A DNA stretch of 64,000 bases, from the NCBI GenBank assembly GCA_029582165.1, contig CM055871.1, positions 7,943,501-8,007,500 of the forward strand, in the 5' to 3' direction. Below the pieces are notes generated by a model. It searched no databases. It worked only from the letters and a program-made list of their open reading frames with translations, and had not been told where the DNA came from. Made by a program: the position numbers and the translations under genes. The stretch's first letter is position 1. Each line of letters begins with the position of its first letter. Positions 37,258 through 48,436 of the stretch are shown piece by piece. The stretch is from Portulaca oleracea (taxonomy: Eukaryota > Streptophyta > Magnoliopsida > Caryophyllales > Portulacaceae).

Positions 37258-38006
37258 CAAAAATGACTTGAAGGTACCTATCATTTTGTGAAAATGATTT
37301 CTAGGACCCCATATTTTGAAAACTGATTTTGAGGTCCCTTTCTTTATGTATGAATAATTATCAAGACCCACTATTTTAATAAAAACCTATTAAAAGGGGT
37401 AGTAACTTTTTATATTTATAGAAAAGGGTTTAAAACAAGGACTTTTTATGCAAAAATATGATTTTTGAGATTTTTATTAAAATAGGTTAAAATAAACACT
37501 CTTAACTCTTTGTGATAATTTTAATGATATTAATTATCACAATCTACTACTTATACCTCAAAAATTGTATTTTCTGTGATTATAGGCTCACCATGTTTAG
37601 AAAAAAAATTAAACTTAACTAGAAAACTTTGACTTCATATCTTAATATAGTTGTGTTGGACAGTCAAAGTATTAAAGTTATCATAAGCAAGTACAAATTT
37701 TTGAGGTATAAGTAGTTGATTGTGATAACTAATACCATTAAAATTATCACAAAGAGTTAAGAGTGTTTATTTTAACCTGTTTTAATAAAAATCTCAAAAA
37801 ATCATATTTTTGCATTAAAAGGTCCTTGTTTTAAACCCTTTTCTATAAATATAAAAAGTTATTACCCCTTTTAATAGGTTTTTATTAAAATAATGGGTCC
37901 TGATAATTATTAGCACATAAAGAAAGGGACCTCAAAATCAATTTTCAAAATATGGGGTCCTAGAAATCATTTTCACAAAATGATAGGTACCTCCAAGTCA
38001 TTTTTT
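37258..38006. mobile_element. Mutator-like foldback MITE with 10-bp target duplication
   Basis: A 749-bp element flanked by ACGATAATTA at 37248-37257 and 38007-38016. Ends CAAAAATGACTTGAAGGTAC and the inverted AAAAAATGACTTGGAGGTAC. The two arms (about 320 bp each) are near-identical inverted copies around a ~110-bp loop (about 37572-37688). The 10-bp duplication and long arms indicate the Mutator superfamily. There is no coding capacity. Confidence 0.88.
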
Positions 38007-38614
38007 ACGATAATTATGCATATAAATGGTATAAAATCACATTTTTTTTATCTATATTTTTTAAAATTTATAAAAAGACATCTAAAATATGTCTAACGAA
38101 TGAGGCTCTTTTGTTAGGGTATAAATTTTAATGGTTTGTGTAGACACGTATCATCACTCTTTCTTTATCTCTATAGAGTAAAGGTGCATGAAATTAGACT
38201 AGATGAATTACGGTATGTAAAATTTAGTGGTAAATAGTAGATACGGTAAATGTTATTTTGGTAAATTTCTGTAACTTTCAGTCTGTATGCTAAATGTTAT
38301 TTTTGATAGGTACGGTAAGTTTGGGTAATTTTCGGTAGCTTTTGGTAAATTACGGCAACTTTCGGAAAGTTTTGACCCTCGCACAGTTACCATCCAACTT
38401 TATAGGTCCTTAGAGTGAAATTGAAAAGAGGTAGGTTCTAGAGAAAATGAAAATGGGCATACATACTATCATGGAGCCCCAAAGGATGTAAAACAGGATC
38501 CTCTTGTTATATCACGGAACCCCATTAAGATCGACGTATGATACAACTTTGATAGCTATGGGAATGGGGAAGACTTTTTTTTTTTAACTCGGATAAACAA
38601 AGAACATCAAGAAC

Positions 38615-38850
38615 TTAGGGGACTCTTCTATTAAGGCATCTCTCTAAGTTATCTGCACGAATACTAAAAGAAAAGTTCGCCGAAGAGCTACATAACCAAA
38701 GACCGGCAGTGTCTAAAGAATGACCAAGATTAGCCATCCAATCTATCATTGAGTTTGTTTCTCGGTAGATGTGGCACATAGTAGAATCTTCCAACTGCCT
38801 GATTAAGTTTTTGATATTTCTAACAATCATATCAATATGCCAAGGTGTGT
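38615..38850 (-). pseudogene. RNase H-like domain fragment (LINE-type)
   Basis: The minus-strand frame reads IRNIKNLIRQLEDSTMCHIYRE-like sequence, then TNSMIDWMANLGHSL. This resembles the C-terminal part of the RVT_3/RNase H-like domain common in plant non-LTR retrotransposons (hiyREaN..aDwlAnlg). Only this fragment is present, with no reverse transcriptase, so it is a remnant. Confidence 0.6.
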
Positions 38851-39529
38851 AGATGGGAATGGGGAAGACTTAAGCTATATAGAAGAACAAGTCATTAGAA
38901 AACAATCATAGGCCCCCCTACACAAGGTGGACATAAACCTGCTGAAACTTTCCCCCCAAGCCCACATTTAGCTCTAGTAAAATTTTGTCCAACTAGGAAA
39001 AAATCGGGTTTGGTTATAGACTTTTTTGTTTGAATTCCAACGTTGAACAAATTGACCGAATATTCTGACACAATATTTCTCATTTTTTCTATTGTCCGAA
39101 CTGTTGACCCAGATTTAGTTCCATCTGAATGACTACAAAAAAAATCGGGTCCTAATATCAATTTCTCATCCAAATATTTATATTGATCGACCCAAATAAC
39201 GCTATCCATATTAAATTGCGTTGAGATTATGTGCAACGGTGTTCGCATCTTGATTTACATGAGACCAAACACAAAAATCAAATGTAGCATATCTCCAAAG
39301 AATATCATCGAGCAGCACATCATATGTATAAGCTATGAGTTGTCAAACAACCCAACGTGTGAATGAATGCTCACAAATCCTCCTTGTGTTATAGCCCAGA
39401 TTTGATTAAACTCGTTTGTAGTTCTTAGGCCCCTCAATCTAATAACGGTGCAAGGTATATATACTTTTGTTGTCCAAATTAAAGTCATCCTTGTATACTA
39501 TATGCTCCAAATATCGAATAGGTACTTTT

Positions 39530-39830
39530 GACAAAAAATTACTTAGGGGTACCCTAACTTTTGGTGAAATGTTTTTCTGGTACCCCAACTTTTGAAAACT
39601 AATTTTGGGGTACCCTAACTTTTAGAATTAGAAATAATTAGGTGAATTTTCGGCCAATTATTTGAATTCAACTGTGAGTTTTAGGCGGGAAATTGATTAA
39701 GTGTTTTTGTGGATGACAATGCCCTTTGTTTTCGTGGACAAAAATGATTTGAATCAATCGGAGTTTCGCCGAAAATTCACCTAGTAATTTCTAATCCTCA
39801 AAGTTAGGGTACTCCAAACTGGATTTTTTT
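39530..39830. mobile_element. Foldback related to Mutator-like MITEs
   Basis: Inner arms pair (gaaataattaggtgaatttt with the inverted gaaaattcacctagtaattt), and both sides carry gggtaccctaactttt words. The right outer end is lost where a different repeat starts at about 39826. Confidence 0.5.
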
Positions 39831-40215
39831 TTTGTTTAAACTGGTTTCATGTTGGTTGTTTAGAAAGTTTTTCTTGAGTACGCAGAAATCAGTCTCTTCA
39901 TGAATTATCGTTCATGAGGGGAAGGTTGCCTACATCTGTATCTCCTAAACCGCGTTTAAATGTGTTCCCATGATTCTTTGTTGTTGATGATACAAGCTTT
40001 GGTATAGCTAAAAGGTTTCAAGCTGGGTTTCTTTTCTGTTTAAATTGGTTTCATGTTGGCTATTTAGAAAGCTTTCCTTGGTTATGTAGGAATCAACCTC
40101 AAGCTTAAGCTCATGAGAGGAAGATTGCCTACATCTGTATCCCTCAAACCGCGCTCAAACGCATTCCCTTGATTTTTTGTTGTTGTTGATATAGGCTTTG
40201 GTATAGCTCCTCGTG
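39826..40215. repeat. Tandem duplication, ~190-bp unit
   Basis: Two diverged copies, about 39826-40015 and 40025-40215. Both contain tttaaactggtttcatgttg-like, ttgcctacatctgtat and aaaccgcg words in the same order. The ttgcctac...ctgtat words are reminiscent of retrotransposon LTRs. No coding content. Confidence 0.65.
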
Positions 40216-40255
40216 TTGCGATGAGATATTCCACCCATCCATTTGTCTTGATTAA

Positions 40256-40567
40256 GACTCAATTATTTTGTGCAGTACCATATTGCATAGATCATGATTT
40301 ATCACACTAACCATAAACCATCACATATTCTCATACTATACCACACTTTATCACAACAACCGTAACTTTCTCTCTCTTTATTTTTTTGCCTTCTCACTTT
40401 TCTCACTACTTTTCATCTTTGTTCTCTCCTCACCCACACACCAACCATTTTTACAACAATTGTTACCACAACTTGCCACACCGTACCACATGATATCACA
40501 CAATCCACATTTTCTTCATACCATATCATTACCACACTTTACCCACCACCAAAAACAGAACTTGGCC
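40256..40567. mobile_element. Tourist-like MITE
   Basis: A 312-bp element with TAA at 40253-40255 and 40568-40570. Ends GACTCAATTATTTTGTGC and the inverted GGCCAAGTTCTGTTTTTGG. The interior is the C/A-rich accacac...ccatac sequence typical of this family in the window. Confidence 0.7.
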
Positions 40568-40965
40568 TAAATGATTGTCCTTACCCATTAGTTTAGTATT
40601 GGATAATGAAAGTGATTAAGAAAGGTTAGGATTGCTTGTGGGATTTGCTTCAAGGAATCAGCAAGAAAGGGATCTCACTCTCACAAAGATCAAAGATCCT
40701 CCAAATTAAAGCAACTGAGTTTTGTCTGCATCTAAATTATGTTATGCCCCAGCAGCCTTTGGCAACCAATAAAATCAAAGAATATCCAGCAATTTGACTG
40801 CTGCATCTAACTAAAACATGGTTGGTGTGGAAAGAATCCCACAAGATTCCCAATCTCTAAACGTCATTACCACCATTAATCCATGCCCCCACGTAATAAT
40901 TAATTAATCACCTCATTTAGCACTCTTTCATGATTATTCTTCCAATCTTATTTTTTTATTTAAAA

Positions 40966-41370
40966 GATTTTTGGACGATAATACACTGTACTCTAGGGGT
41001 ATTAGACAATAATATATTAAATTTTTTTCAGATACTAATATACTGAATTTTGAGGGTATTTGGCAATTATGCATCTGGAACGATTTCGGTGGTGGTTGAC
41101 TTGATGACAGTCCTCGTGGCCGGCCGAGAAAATGACGTGCAAAAAGGTTAAAATTTTTGTCATATAAGAAAGTAGACATAAGCATAGTGACTAATATATT
41201 TTCGACATCTCAAAGTAGAACCGCCACCATGTCAACCACCACCGAAATTATTTCGGGTGCATTATTACACAATATTCTCAAAGTTCAGTGTATTAGAGTT
41301 CTAAAAAAGGTTTAATACATTATGGTCCATATCCCTAAGTTTCAGTGTATTATCATCGTCCAATAATCCT
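40966..41370. mobile_element. Mutator-like MITE with 9-bp target duplication
   Basis: A 405-bp element flanked by TATTTAAAA (40957-40965 and 41371-41379). Ends gatttttggacgataataca and the inverted aggattattggacgatgata. It is the complete relative of 32306-32663 and 57501-57745. Confidence 0.8.
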
Positions 41371-41379
41371 TATTTAAAA

Positions 41380-43084
41380 TAGAAAATTGATTCACTATAT
41401 AACTTAGCTTGCAAGTTTCATTTTCCTCCCTAAGTCATGGAATGTCACTAACCGTGATGTCAAGTACTCAAGTGGAAGCTAAGGCAGTTAAACAATTTCG
41501 TTGATTCTTTGGCAATGTTGTTTTATGCTGATGGTAGGTTATACTAGTGGTGAATCTCGACCTTCTAATTAGAAGTGACCAATATACTAATATTTTATAT
41601 AATGAATATAAAATCTATAATTTTTATTCCAAATTATACTTATTTTTTTTAAATTTTTTTGGGTTAACGGTGGTCGTGGCCAACGTCGGTGAACTAGGTC
41701 CGCCCATGGGTTATACTGATGTGGATAGATTGGAAGGTTGTGAATAGTGGGTATGTTGTGGATAAATGTGGTTAGATTGGTGGTATAATTATTGGGTGTG
41801 TAGTGTGTTGAGTTGATATGTGAAAAGAAAGAAGTAGAAAAGATATGTTTTTATATAGAAAAATAATGTTGAAAAACAAATATTTTTTGAGTTTATTTAA
41901 ATTAGTATAAAGGTGCCGTAGGTAAAGAGCAGTGAGTCAAAAAAATGATGTGGATAATATAAATAACTGTGGATAATGTAAATAAAATTTACTTTACCGC
42001 AAAAAAGAACATGGGCGAATTATTTCTTCTCGATCATTTGGCAAACTTAATGAAATTCCATTTATGCTTATGTCTTGTATTTATTTATTTTTTTTTTTAC
42101 TTTGGGTCATGTCCTAGATTGGAAAAAATTAATGAAATTCCATTTATGCTTTTGTCTTGCATTTATTTATCTATTTTTTACTTCGGGTCATGTCCTAGAT
42201 TGGAAACCAGGATGATGGCCATGCTCCTTTGTCTCATTTTTTTGGATTGGTTAAAATCAGGTTTTGATGGATTGGATTGGATAAGTTATGATACTTTTTT
42301 TGGAATTGTATTTTTAGAGATGATGCTTTTTTGAGGAATTGTGTAAAGTTTGGATTAGATTGGATTGGATTGGTTAGAGATACCAATCCAAAGAACATAT
42401 ATATATATATATGCTTATTTTTCCACAAATATTTGTTAATTCACAATATCAACAATTTATTAATAAAAAAAGTCACTAATTTATTAGGTTATCCGTGATG
42501 ATTATTGTTTTATTATATATCAATATTCTGTAGAGAGGTAAGTAAGAAGTTACTTCCCTTGCATATCTTTACTTCCATTATCTACTTTTACTTATCTTAA
42601 TTACACTACCTAAAATACTTTTATTATATATATTTCAAAATTCATATATTTGATAAATGATGTAACTAATATGGCTTACTTTACTTACACTATTCTATTA
42701 AAAATTATAAAATATGTATTTAAAGTTCATATATTTAACTACCCTACTTACTTACACTACTTTACTTACCAACAATTACATAACTTTATTTATTTTTCCT
42801 AGTTTACTTACACTGCATCTTACTTACTTATCTAAGGAACTATGTCATGTCTTTTTTTTTTCAATTAAAATGTCTATTTTCGTCTTTCAAAGTTAAAAGT
42901 GCTATTTTGAAGCTTTCCTATTCAATAGATTTTTGAAAAATTTGACCTTTTAAGAGATTTTGATTTCGTTCAAATCTAAATGGTTTAATTGGTGTTTGGT
43001 AAACAACATATTTATTTGACTCTTTCAGGATAAACAATCATTTTTCAATAGGCTAATAAAAATAGTTCTTTGAAAAAAACTTGT
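41380..43084. other. Intergenic repeats
   Basis: No gene seen. It holds a decayed Tourist-like copy (about 41740-42016, ending aaaaaagaacatggg). A two-copy tandem duplication of ~84 bp lies at 42048-42205 (aaattccatttatgctt ... gggtcatgtcctagattgga). Acttactt-rich low-complexity sequence occupies 42530-42840. Confidence 0.5.
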
Positions 43085-43450
43085 TGTGAGGTAGAACATT
43101 CCCGCGCAAAGATTCATTAAACTCATCTTCGATGGATTCTTGTTGTAGAAAAACGATCTTTGTTTCATCAACTCAACAGGCTCTTTGTTTCAATAGGGGG
43201 TGTTGTCATCCGTGATTAGACTGGTAAACTCGTCAGGCTCAAGCTTTCAACTATGGAAATTATATTTTTCAATCTTAGCTGCGGAAGCCAGAGCTCTAAA
43301 AAATAGTATTACGATGGTCAACAAGTTAGATTTTTAGCAAACCATCATGGAAGGCGACAACCTTATGGTTTGTCAAAGGAGAATGACTTATACTTTGAAA
43401 CATTCCTACATTGTTCAAGGTATCAAACACATGCTTACACTATTCAAAGA
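43085..43450 (+). pseudogene. Decayed RNase H-like domain
   Basis: Interrupted frames spell IKLIFDGFLL, then LAAEARALKNSITMVNKLDF, a stop, and QTIMEGDNLMVCQ. The order and motifs (AAEARAL ... vEGDnl) resemble the plant RVT_3/RNase H-like domain of LINE-type elements. Stops and frame shifts show it is not functional. It covers a different part of the domain than the fragment at 38615-38850. Confidence 0.5.
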
Positions 43451-44012
43451 AAGTCTTCTAAAAACATATATTTAGAGAAGAAAATATAGTGACAGTCTGA
43501 CGGATTTGGTTACATAATTAAACATGTTATTCATATCCACTTTCAAAAAAGACACCTAATTATCCCACAAATGTAAAAAAAAAAAAAAGATATTTAAAAC
43601 CTTTTAGCATCAAACTCATTCAATATCCACTTCATTGTCCGTTTCTTGGTGTAATATACTTCATACAATCTATCCATGTGGATTATACAATATACAATTG
43701 TTTTAAATGTTATTTTTAGGAGTACCTGCTAGTTTTAATAAAAAGATAAATTTTAAAAAGAAATTGATCAATATTTATCATAAATTCATTAGCATTATTA
43801 TAAAAATATTTATACATATAAATCTACTAATTTGTTACAAACATTTATCAGTTAATAAATTGAAGTGTCAAATTAAACATTAAGGATTTAGGTAGTCCTA
43901 CATACCATATAATTTACGGTCCTTGTCAAATTGTTGGTTAGTTGGTAGTTGAATAAAGCTACCTTTTGGTAATTTTAGTAAGTTTTAAATAAGTTTTGGG
44001 AAAAAAATATTA

Positions 44013-44273
44013 CTCCATCCGTTCCATATTAATTGTCATAATTTTGACTTTCACGATCTTCAATATAACTCTTTGATTGATAATTTGTTATATAACATAT
44101 TATTAACAATTGCAATATTATGCTTTTATGATAGTATTTTTCGTTACGAATATAATTGTATTAATTTTATATAGCAACTCATTGTATATATCTATTGAGA
44201 AATTTATGGTCAAAATTTTTGAAATTTGACTGGATAATTTTCAAATAGGACAATTAATATGGAATGGAGGGTG
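44013..44273. mobile_element. Stowaway MITE
   Basis: Ends CTCCATCCGTTCCATATTAA and the inverted CACCCTCCATTCCATATTAA, TA on both sides, 261 bp. Same family as 31302-31562 and 46674-46920. Confidence 0.8.
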
Positions 44274-44371
44274 TAAAATTTATCCTAATATACAAAAAAT
44301 AATTCTTTTATTAATTTCAATAACTTTCGATAAATTTTGATAGATTTTGATAAAAATATTACCATACCATT

Positions 44372-44815
44372 AGAGTTATCAAAGATATGCCCGATAACCC
44401 GGACTAGTCCGAGCCGAAAAAATCGGGTGCAAAATTTCCGTCCGAAATTGACATTGGTCGAAAATTCAAATACATTTTTCTTCAAATTTCTATTGTTCGA
44501 ACTCGATAGGTCATGTTCTTTAGAATGGTAGGATCAAGTTAGGTTTGATAAGGAAATGAAAGGTAAGGATAAAACTTTGACTTTGTTTTCAATGTTTTTT
44601 AGAGAATTGGGTAAAATAAGGTAATGTTAGATAAGGATAAACCCAACTTACTACTTCAAATTAAGAATAGGGTCTGGGACCCAAATTATGTGTGTCCGAT
44701 TTATCCAACCTAAAAAATACGTGAAAAGACTGGGTACCGAACATCAAATTTTCATCTGATGTCCAATTTATCCTAACTCAAAATTACCCGGATCGAACTT
44801 TTGCCAGCTCTAATA
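44372..44815. mobile_element. hAT-like MITE interrupted by a second element
   Basis: Outer ends TTAGAGTTATCAAAG and the inverted TTAGAGCTGGCAAAAG. Internal words (gtccgatttatccaacct) are shared with 12051-12342. Between about 44511 and 44685 a different sequence starts gtcatgttctttagaat and ends attaagaatagggtc, a likely Tourist-like insertion. Confidence 0.5.
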
Positions 44816-45165
44816 TCCATTATGGAGCCATGCCAATTATAATGACATTGCCCAAATGAAGGGACAACTGAAGTGATCCAAGGCTTAATTGGGGGCAACA
44901 AAACAGGTTGAATTCACTATTTGATTTGATAAATATCATATTATTTTTGGTAAATTATTAGAATGATGACATATAAATATGTGAGTTGTCTCATATATAA
45001 ATGAATGCCAAAAATAGTTGTTTGTATGGTTGGTTGCATTGCAACAAGGCATCATATAATTGGAGCCTTAGTCACTGTCTATTGTTGTGTCAATTAAAGA
45101 GAGGTGACCTCATAGGGCTTTCCTATAGTTTACACTTGTAAAGTTAATTAAGCTCAAATTAGAAT

Positions 45166-45633
45166 GGAAAATTTGATTTTAATATTTCTTATTTTTGACT
45201 ATCGGAGGATAATAATTTTTCTTTTGTACATTGGTGGACCCAAAGAAATGAAATTGTATTCCTTTAATTTTGGGATCACCCGCGATACACTAAATAATTA
45301 AATGTCGTGAATTTTAAGTAGCGTTTACCTCAAAATTTAGTAAAACAATTCACCATGATTTTTAGTAAATTAATAATGTTTGTCACAAACTTTTTCAATT
45401 TTTTCAATTTTTTATAATTTTTCCTTTTTATTCCTTTAAAAGTTATAATAATTACATGAATTCTTAAAAGAATAATTTGCAGGAATGAAAAAAATTTAAA
45501 AAATATAGAGGTAGATTTGGTACCAAAAAGATCGAATACAATTTTACTTTTATGAACCATTGACGTACAAGAAAAATAGGAATTATTATCGTTTGATTGT
45601 AAAAAATAGGGATTATTAAAATCCAATTTTCCT
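45166..45633. mobile_element. MITE of the AAAATTGGATTCTAAT family
   Basis: Ends ggaaaatttgattttaat and the inverted ggaaaattggattttaat, about 468 bp. Interior words match 16061-16600 and 59053-59565. Confidence 0.6.
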
Positions 45634-46328
45634 AACATTTTCCTATCTATTTCTATTCATTAATATAGGGGAAAAAAATCACCTAATTGTACCTAAATAT
45701 GTATAATTTCTACCTTTAGTATAAACTATCGAGATCACAGATATACTCAAACCTACCAAATTATAAAAATGTTTTTTTTTCCAATTAGGTTCCTCTTATT
45801 GTCTTTTCTAATTTCCAAAGTTGTTTTTGAAGATATATTTCAACAAATCCGTTGAAATTAGTATCTCCATGAAGTTGTGTTCACGAAGGTAACATCATTT
45901 ATATTTGGATCCCTAAGATCGCGTTCAAAGTTATTGTTGTATTATCATAAAGCTACAATCTGGTTGATAAATTCTGATCATATATACAAGAAATCATTGA
46001 AGCACTATGGAAACATATTGTGGAGTCATCTTGGTTGAAAGAATTTTTACGTGAAGCGTGGATGCTGCAAATATTTCTCTCACTTTGTGTATATAAAAAC
46101 ATCTTACTCAGTTTGACTCTAATATCACGTAGAATAATCTTTACCAAAAACTTAAATTGATAATGTTCATATCCTCAAACACATATTACTCGAGTGACAC
46201 ATGTCACTTTGAAGAGGATTGAAAATATGCAGTCAAACTGTAGCAAACATGGGATTGTTGGGAATTTAAGTCGTGTGATTTGAGAATCTAATTTACTATG
46301 TTGCATTTATTTGGCGGATTATTTGATA

Positions 46329-46589
46329 CTACCTCCGTCCCATTTTTTTGTCAAATCAATTACTTTTAAGAGTCTAATATACATTGAAAATTAAGGTTAA
46401 AAATTTTTGAGTTGTCAATATTGCCTCTATATTAATTGAGAATGATAGTTGTTGGAATTATAAAATGTGATAAATAAAGTTATTTATTAGGGGTAAAAAT
46501 GGAATGACAGTTGTTGGAATTGTAAAAATGACAAATAAATTGGGACAATAAAATTAGTTATAGTGACAAACATTTTGGGACGGAGGTAG
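46329..46589. mobile_element. Stowaway MITE, CTACCTCCGTCCCA ends
   Basis: Perfect 14-bp inverted ends CTACCTCCGTCCCA and TGGGACGGAGGTAG, TA at 46327-46328 and 46590-46591, 261 bp. The interior differs from the neighbouring Stowaway copies, so it is a separate subfamily. Confidence 0.88.
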
Positions 46590-46673
46590 TATGTTGCATA
46601 TATAACTGATGCATTGATGGAGATAAATAGATAATGTATACGGTTGACTTCATAATTCATATACTCCCTCCGT

Positions 46674-46920
46674 TCCATATTAACTGTCGTCTTTGGAAAT
46701 CGTGCATTCAAATTTCAAAAATTTTGACCATAAATTTCTCAATATATACAATGAGTTGCTATATAAAATTACTATCATTAGATTTGTAACGAAAAATACT
46801 ATTATAAAAGTATAATATTGCAATTGTTAATAATATATTATGTAAGAAATTATTAATCAATGAGCAACATTGGTGACCGTGAAAGTCAAAATTATGACAA
46901 TTAATATAGAACGGAGGGAG
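46674..46920. mobile_element. Stowaway MITE, CTCCCTCCGTTC ends
   Basis: Perfect inverted ends CTCCCTCCGTTC and GAACGGAGGGAG, TA at 46672-46673 and 46921-46922, 247 bp. The clean termini suggest a fairly recent insertion. Confidence 0.9.
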
Positions 46921-47165
46921 TAGTCAATTAGCGAATAATGGAGTGACTAATGTAAGCAGTAAACTACGTAGTAATTATTATCCATTGCTTTGCTTCAACT
47001 ACACGCATGAATATTAATTATGCTTATGTAGTGCAAACTGCAAAAATTAAAATCATCATCTTCTAATCTTCCACCTAGCCATTACTTTAGAATAACTACT
47101 ATAGTATTTCTAAGTTAGGCTACCTATATTCAAGTACATAAACCTACCATAGTAAGATGTAATTA

Positions 47166-47445
47166 GACTCCATTCTTTTGTACGGTTAGTGCGGTGTGGT
47201 AATGATGCGGTGCGTTAAAATTTGAAAAAGTATGGTAAAGTGTGATGCATTGTGGTGAGAGTTATGATAGGCGGGATAGGTGAAAAGAGATAATGTGAAA
47301 ATTAGAGGAGAAAAGTGAGGAAAGAGGAAAGTAAAAAAATATGTTGGTAATGATTGTGTTGTGTTGTGGTGAAGTGTGATAGAAATTAAAGAGAGCGGTG
47401 CGGTGTGGTACCGCAGCGCAACCTACCGCATAAAAGAACGAAGCC
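47166..47445. mobile_element. Tourist-like MITE
   Basis: A 280-bp element, TTA at 47163-47165 and 47446-47448, ends GACTCCATTCTTTTGTACGG and the inverted GGCTTCGTTCTTTTATGCGG. The interior is gtgtggtaatgatgcggtgcg type, the other strand of the accacac family. Confidence 0.8.
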
Positions 47446-47615
47446 TTACTATATAAAAAATATATATATAAGTTTTTGGTTATATTATTGAAAGAGCGTA
47501 TGGTTGGTCAAAACTCATGATCAATTCTCAAAGTTGACCAATTTTCTTCATATTTGGTTGTATGTTTTCTTGACAAAAACTTTATAAGGAACCCAAAATT
47601 TTCAACCTTTACTTA

Positions 47616-47822
47616 GAGTGCGTTTGTTTGGTCAAAAACTCTGGGAAAATGATCAATTTTTTCCTGGTTGACTTATTTTCCCTATGTGTAAATGTAGGTT
47701 GACCTTGATAAAAATTTTATGATCCACCATTTTCTAACATTTTTCTAGGGAAAATATGGAAAACTTCCCATGAGAAATTTTCCCCGGAAAAATTTCCTCT
47801 GAGGTTTTTACCAAACGCTCCC
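47616..47822. mobile_element. Tourist-like MITE
   Basis: Ends GAGTGCGTTTGTTTGG and the inverted GGGAGCGTTTGG, TTA on both sides (47613-47615, 47823-47825), 207 bp. It is related to 6469-6692. Confidence 0.7.
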
Positions 47823-48436
47823 TTAAGAAAAATTTCTCTTAAAGAGGGCAGAAGAAAAATTTCTCATAAAAAATTTTCCAAAAAAAAAACTTTTCCCATA
47901 AAAATATCCCTGTGTTCTTACCAAACGCCCTCACAATAAGCAACTTTACTCAGTGGCAAAACAGCGGGGTCTTCAAGGGTGATCATGATCTCACTATACT
48001 AAGAAATTTGTAATGTTAGATTGATAACACCCTGTTTATAATATATCCTGAGGCCAATGAGGTGGTTGTGTAAATAATGTGGATAAATGTGGATAAGTTG
48101 GATAAAGTGTAGATAAGAGTGTGAATAAAAGGTAAAAAAATATTTATAATTTTTAATAAACGGTTTTGCTAAATTTCGCCCTAGGGGCGATGGATAAGGA
48201 GTATCTAAATTTGGTTTTTATCTTATTTTAGATGTGAATCTAAATTGATTTTATGTCATGATATCTATTATATTCTACTTTCCTATTAGAAAAATAAAAT
48301 CATGTCTAATTATTTATTTCTAATTGCAGTTCTTGTCATTACTTAAATTTGATTGGGACAAGATTTTGTTTTTCTAAGAGTTTGATTAGTCATGAAGACC
48401 TTAATTAATTACCTAATATCTTGGTTAAGTCGTTCT

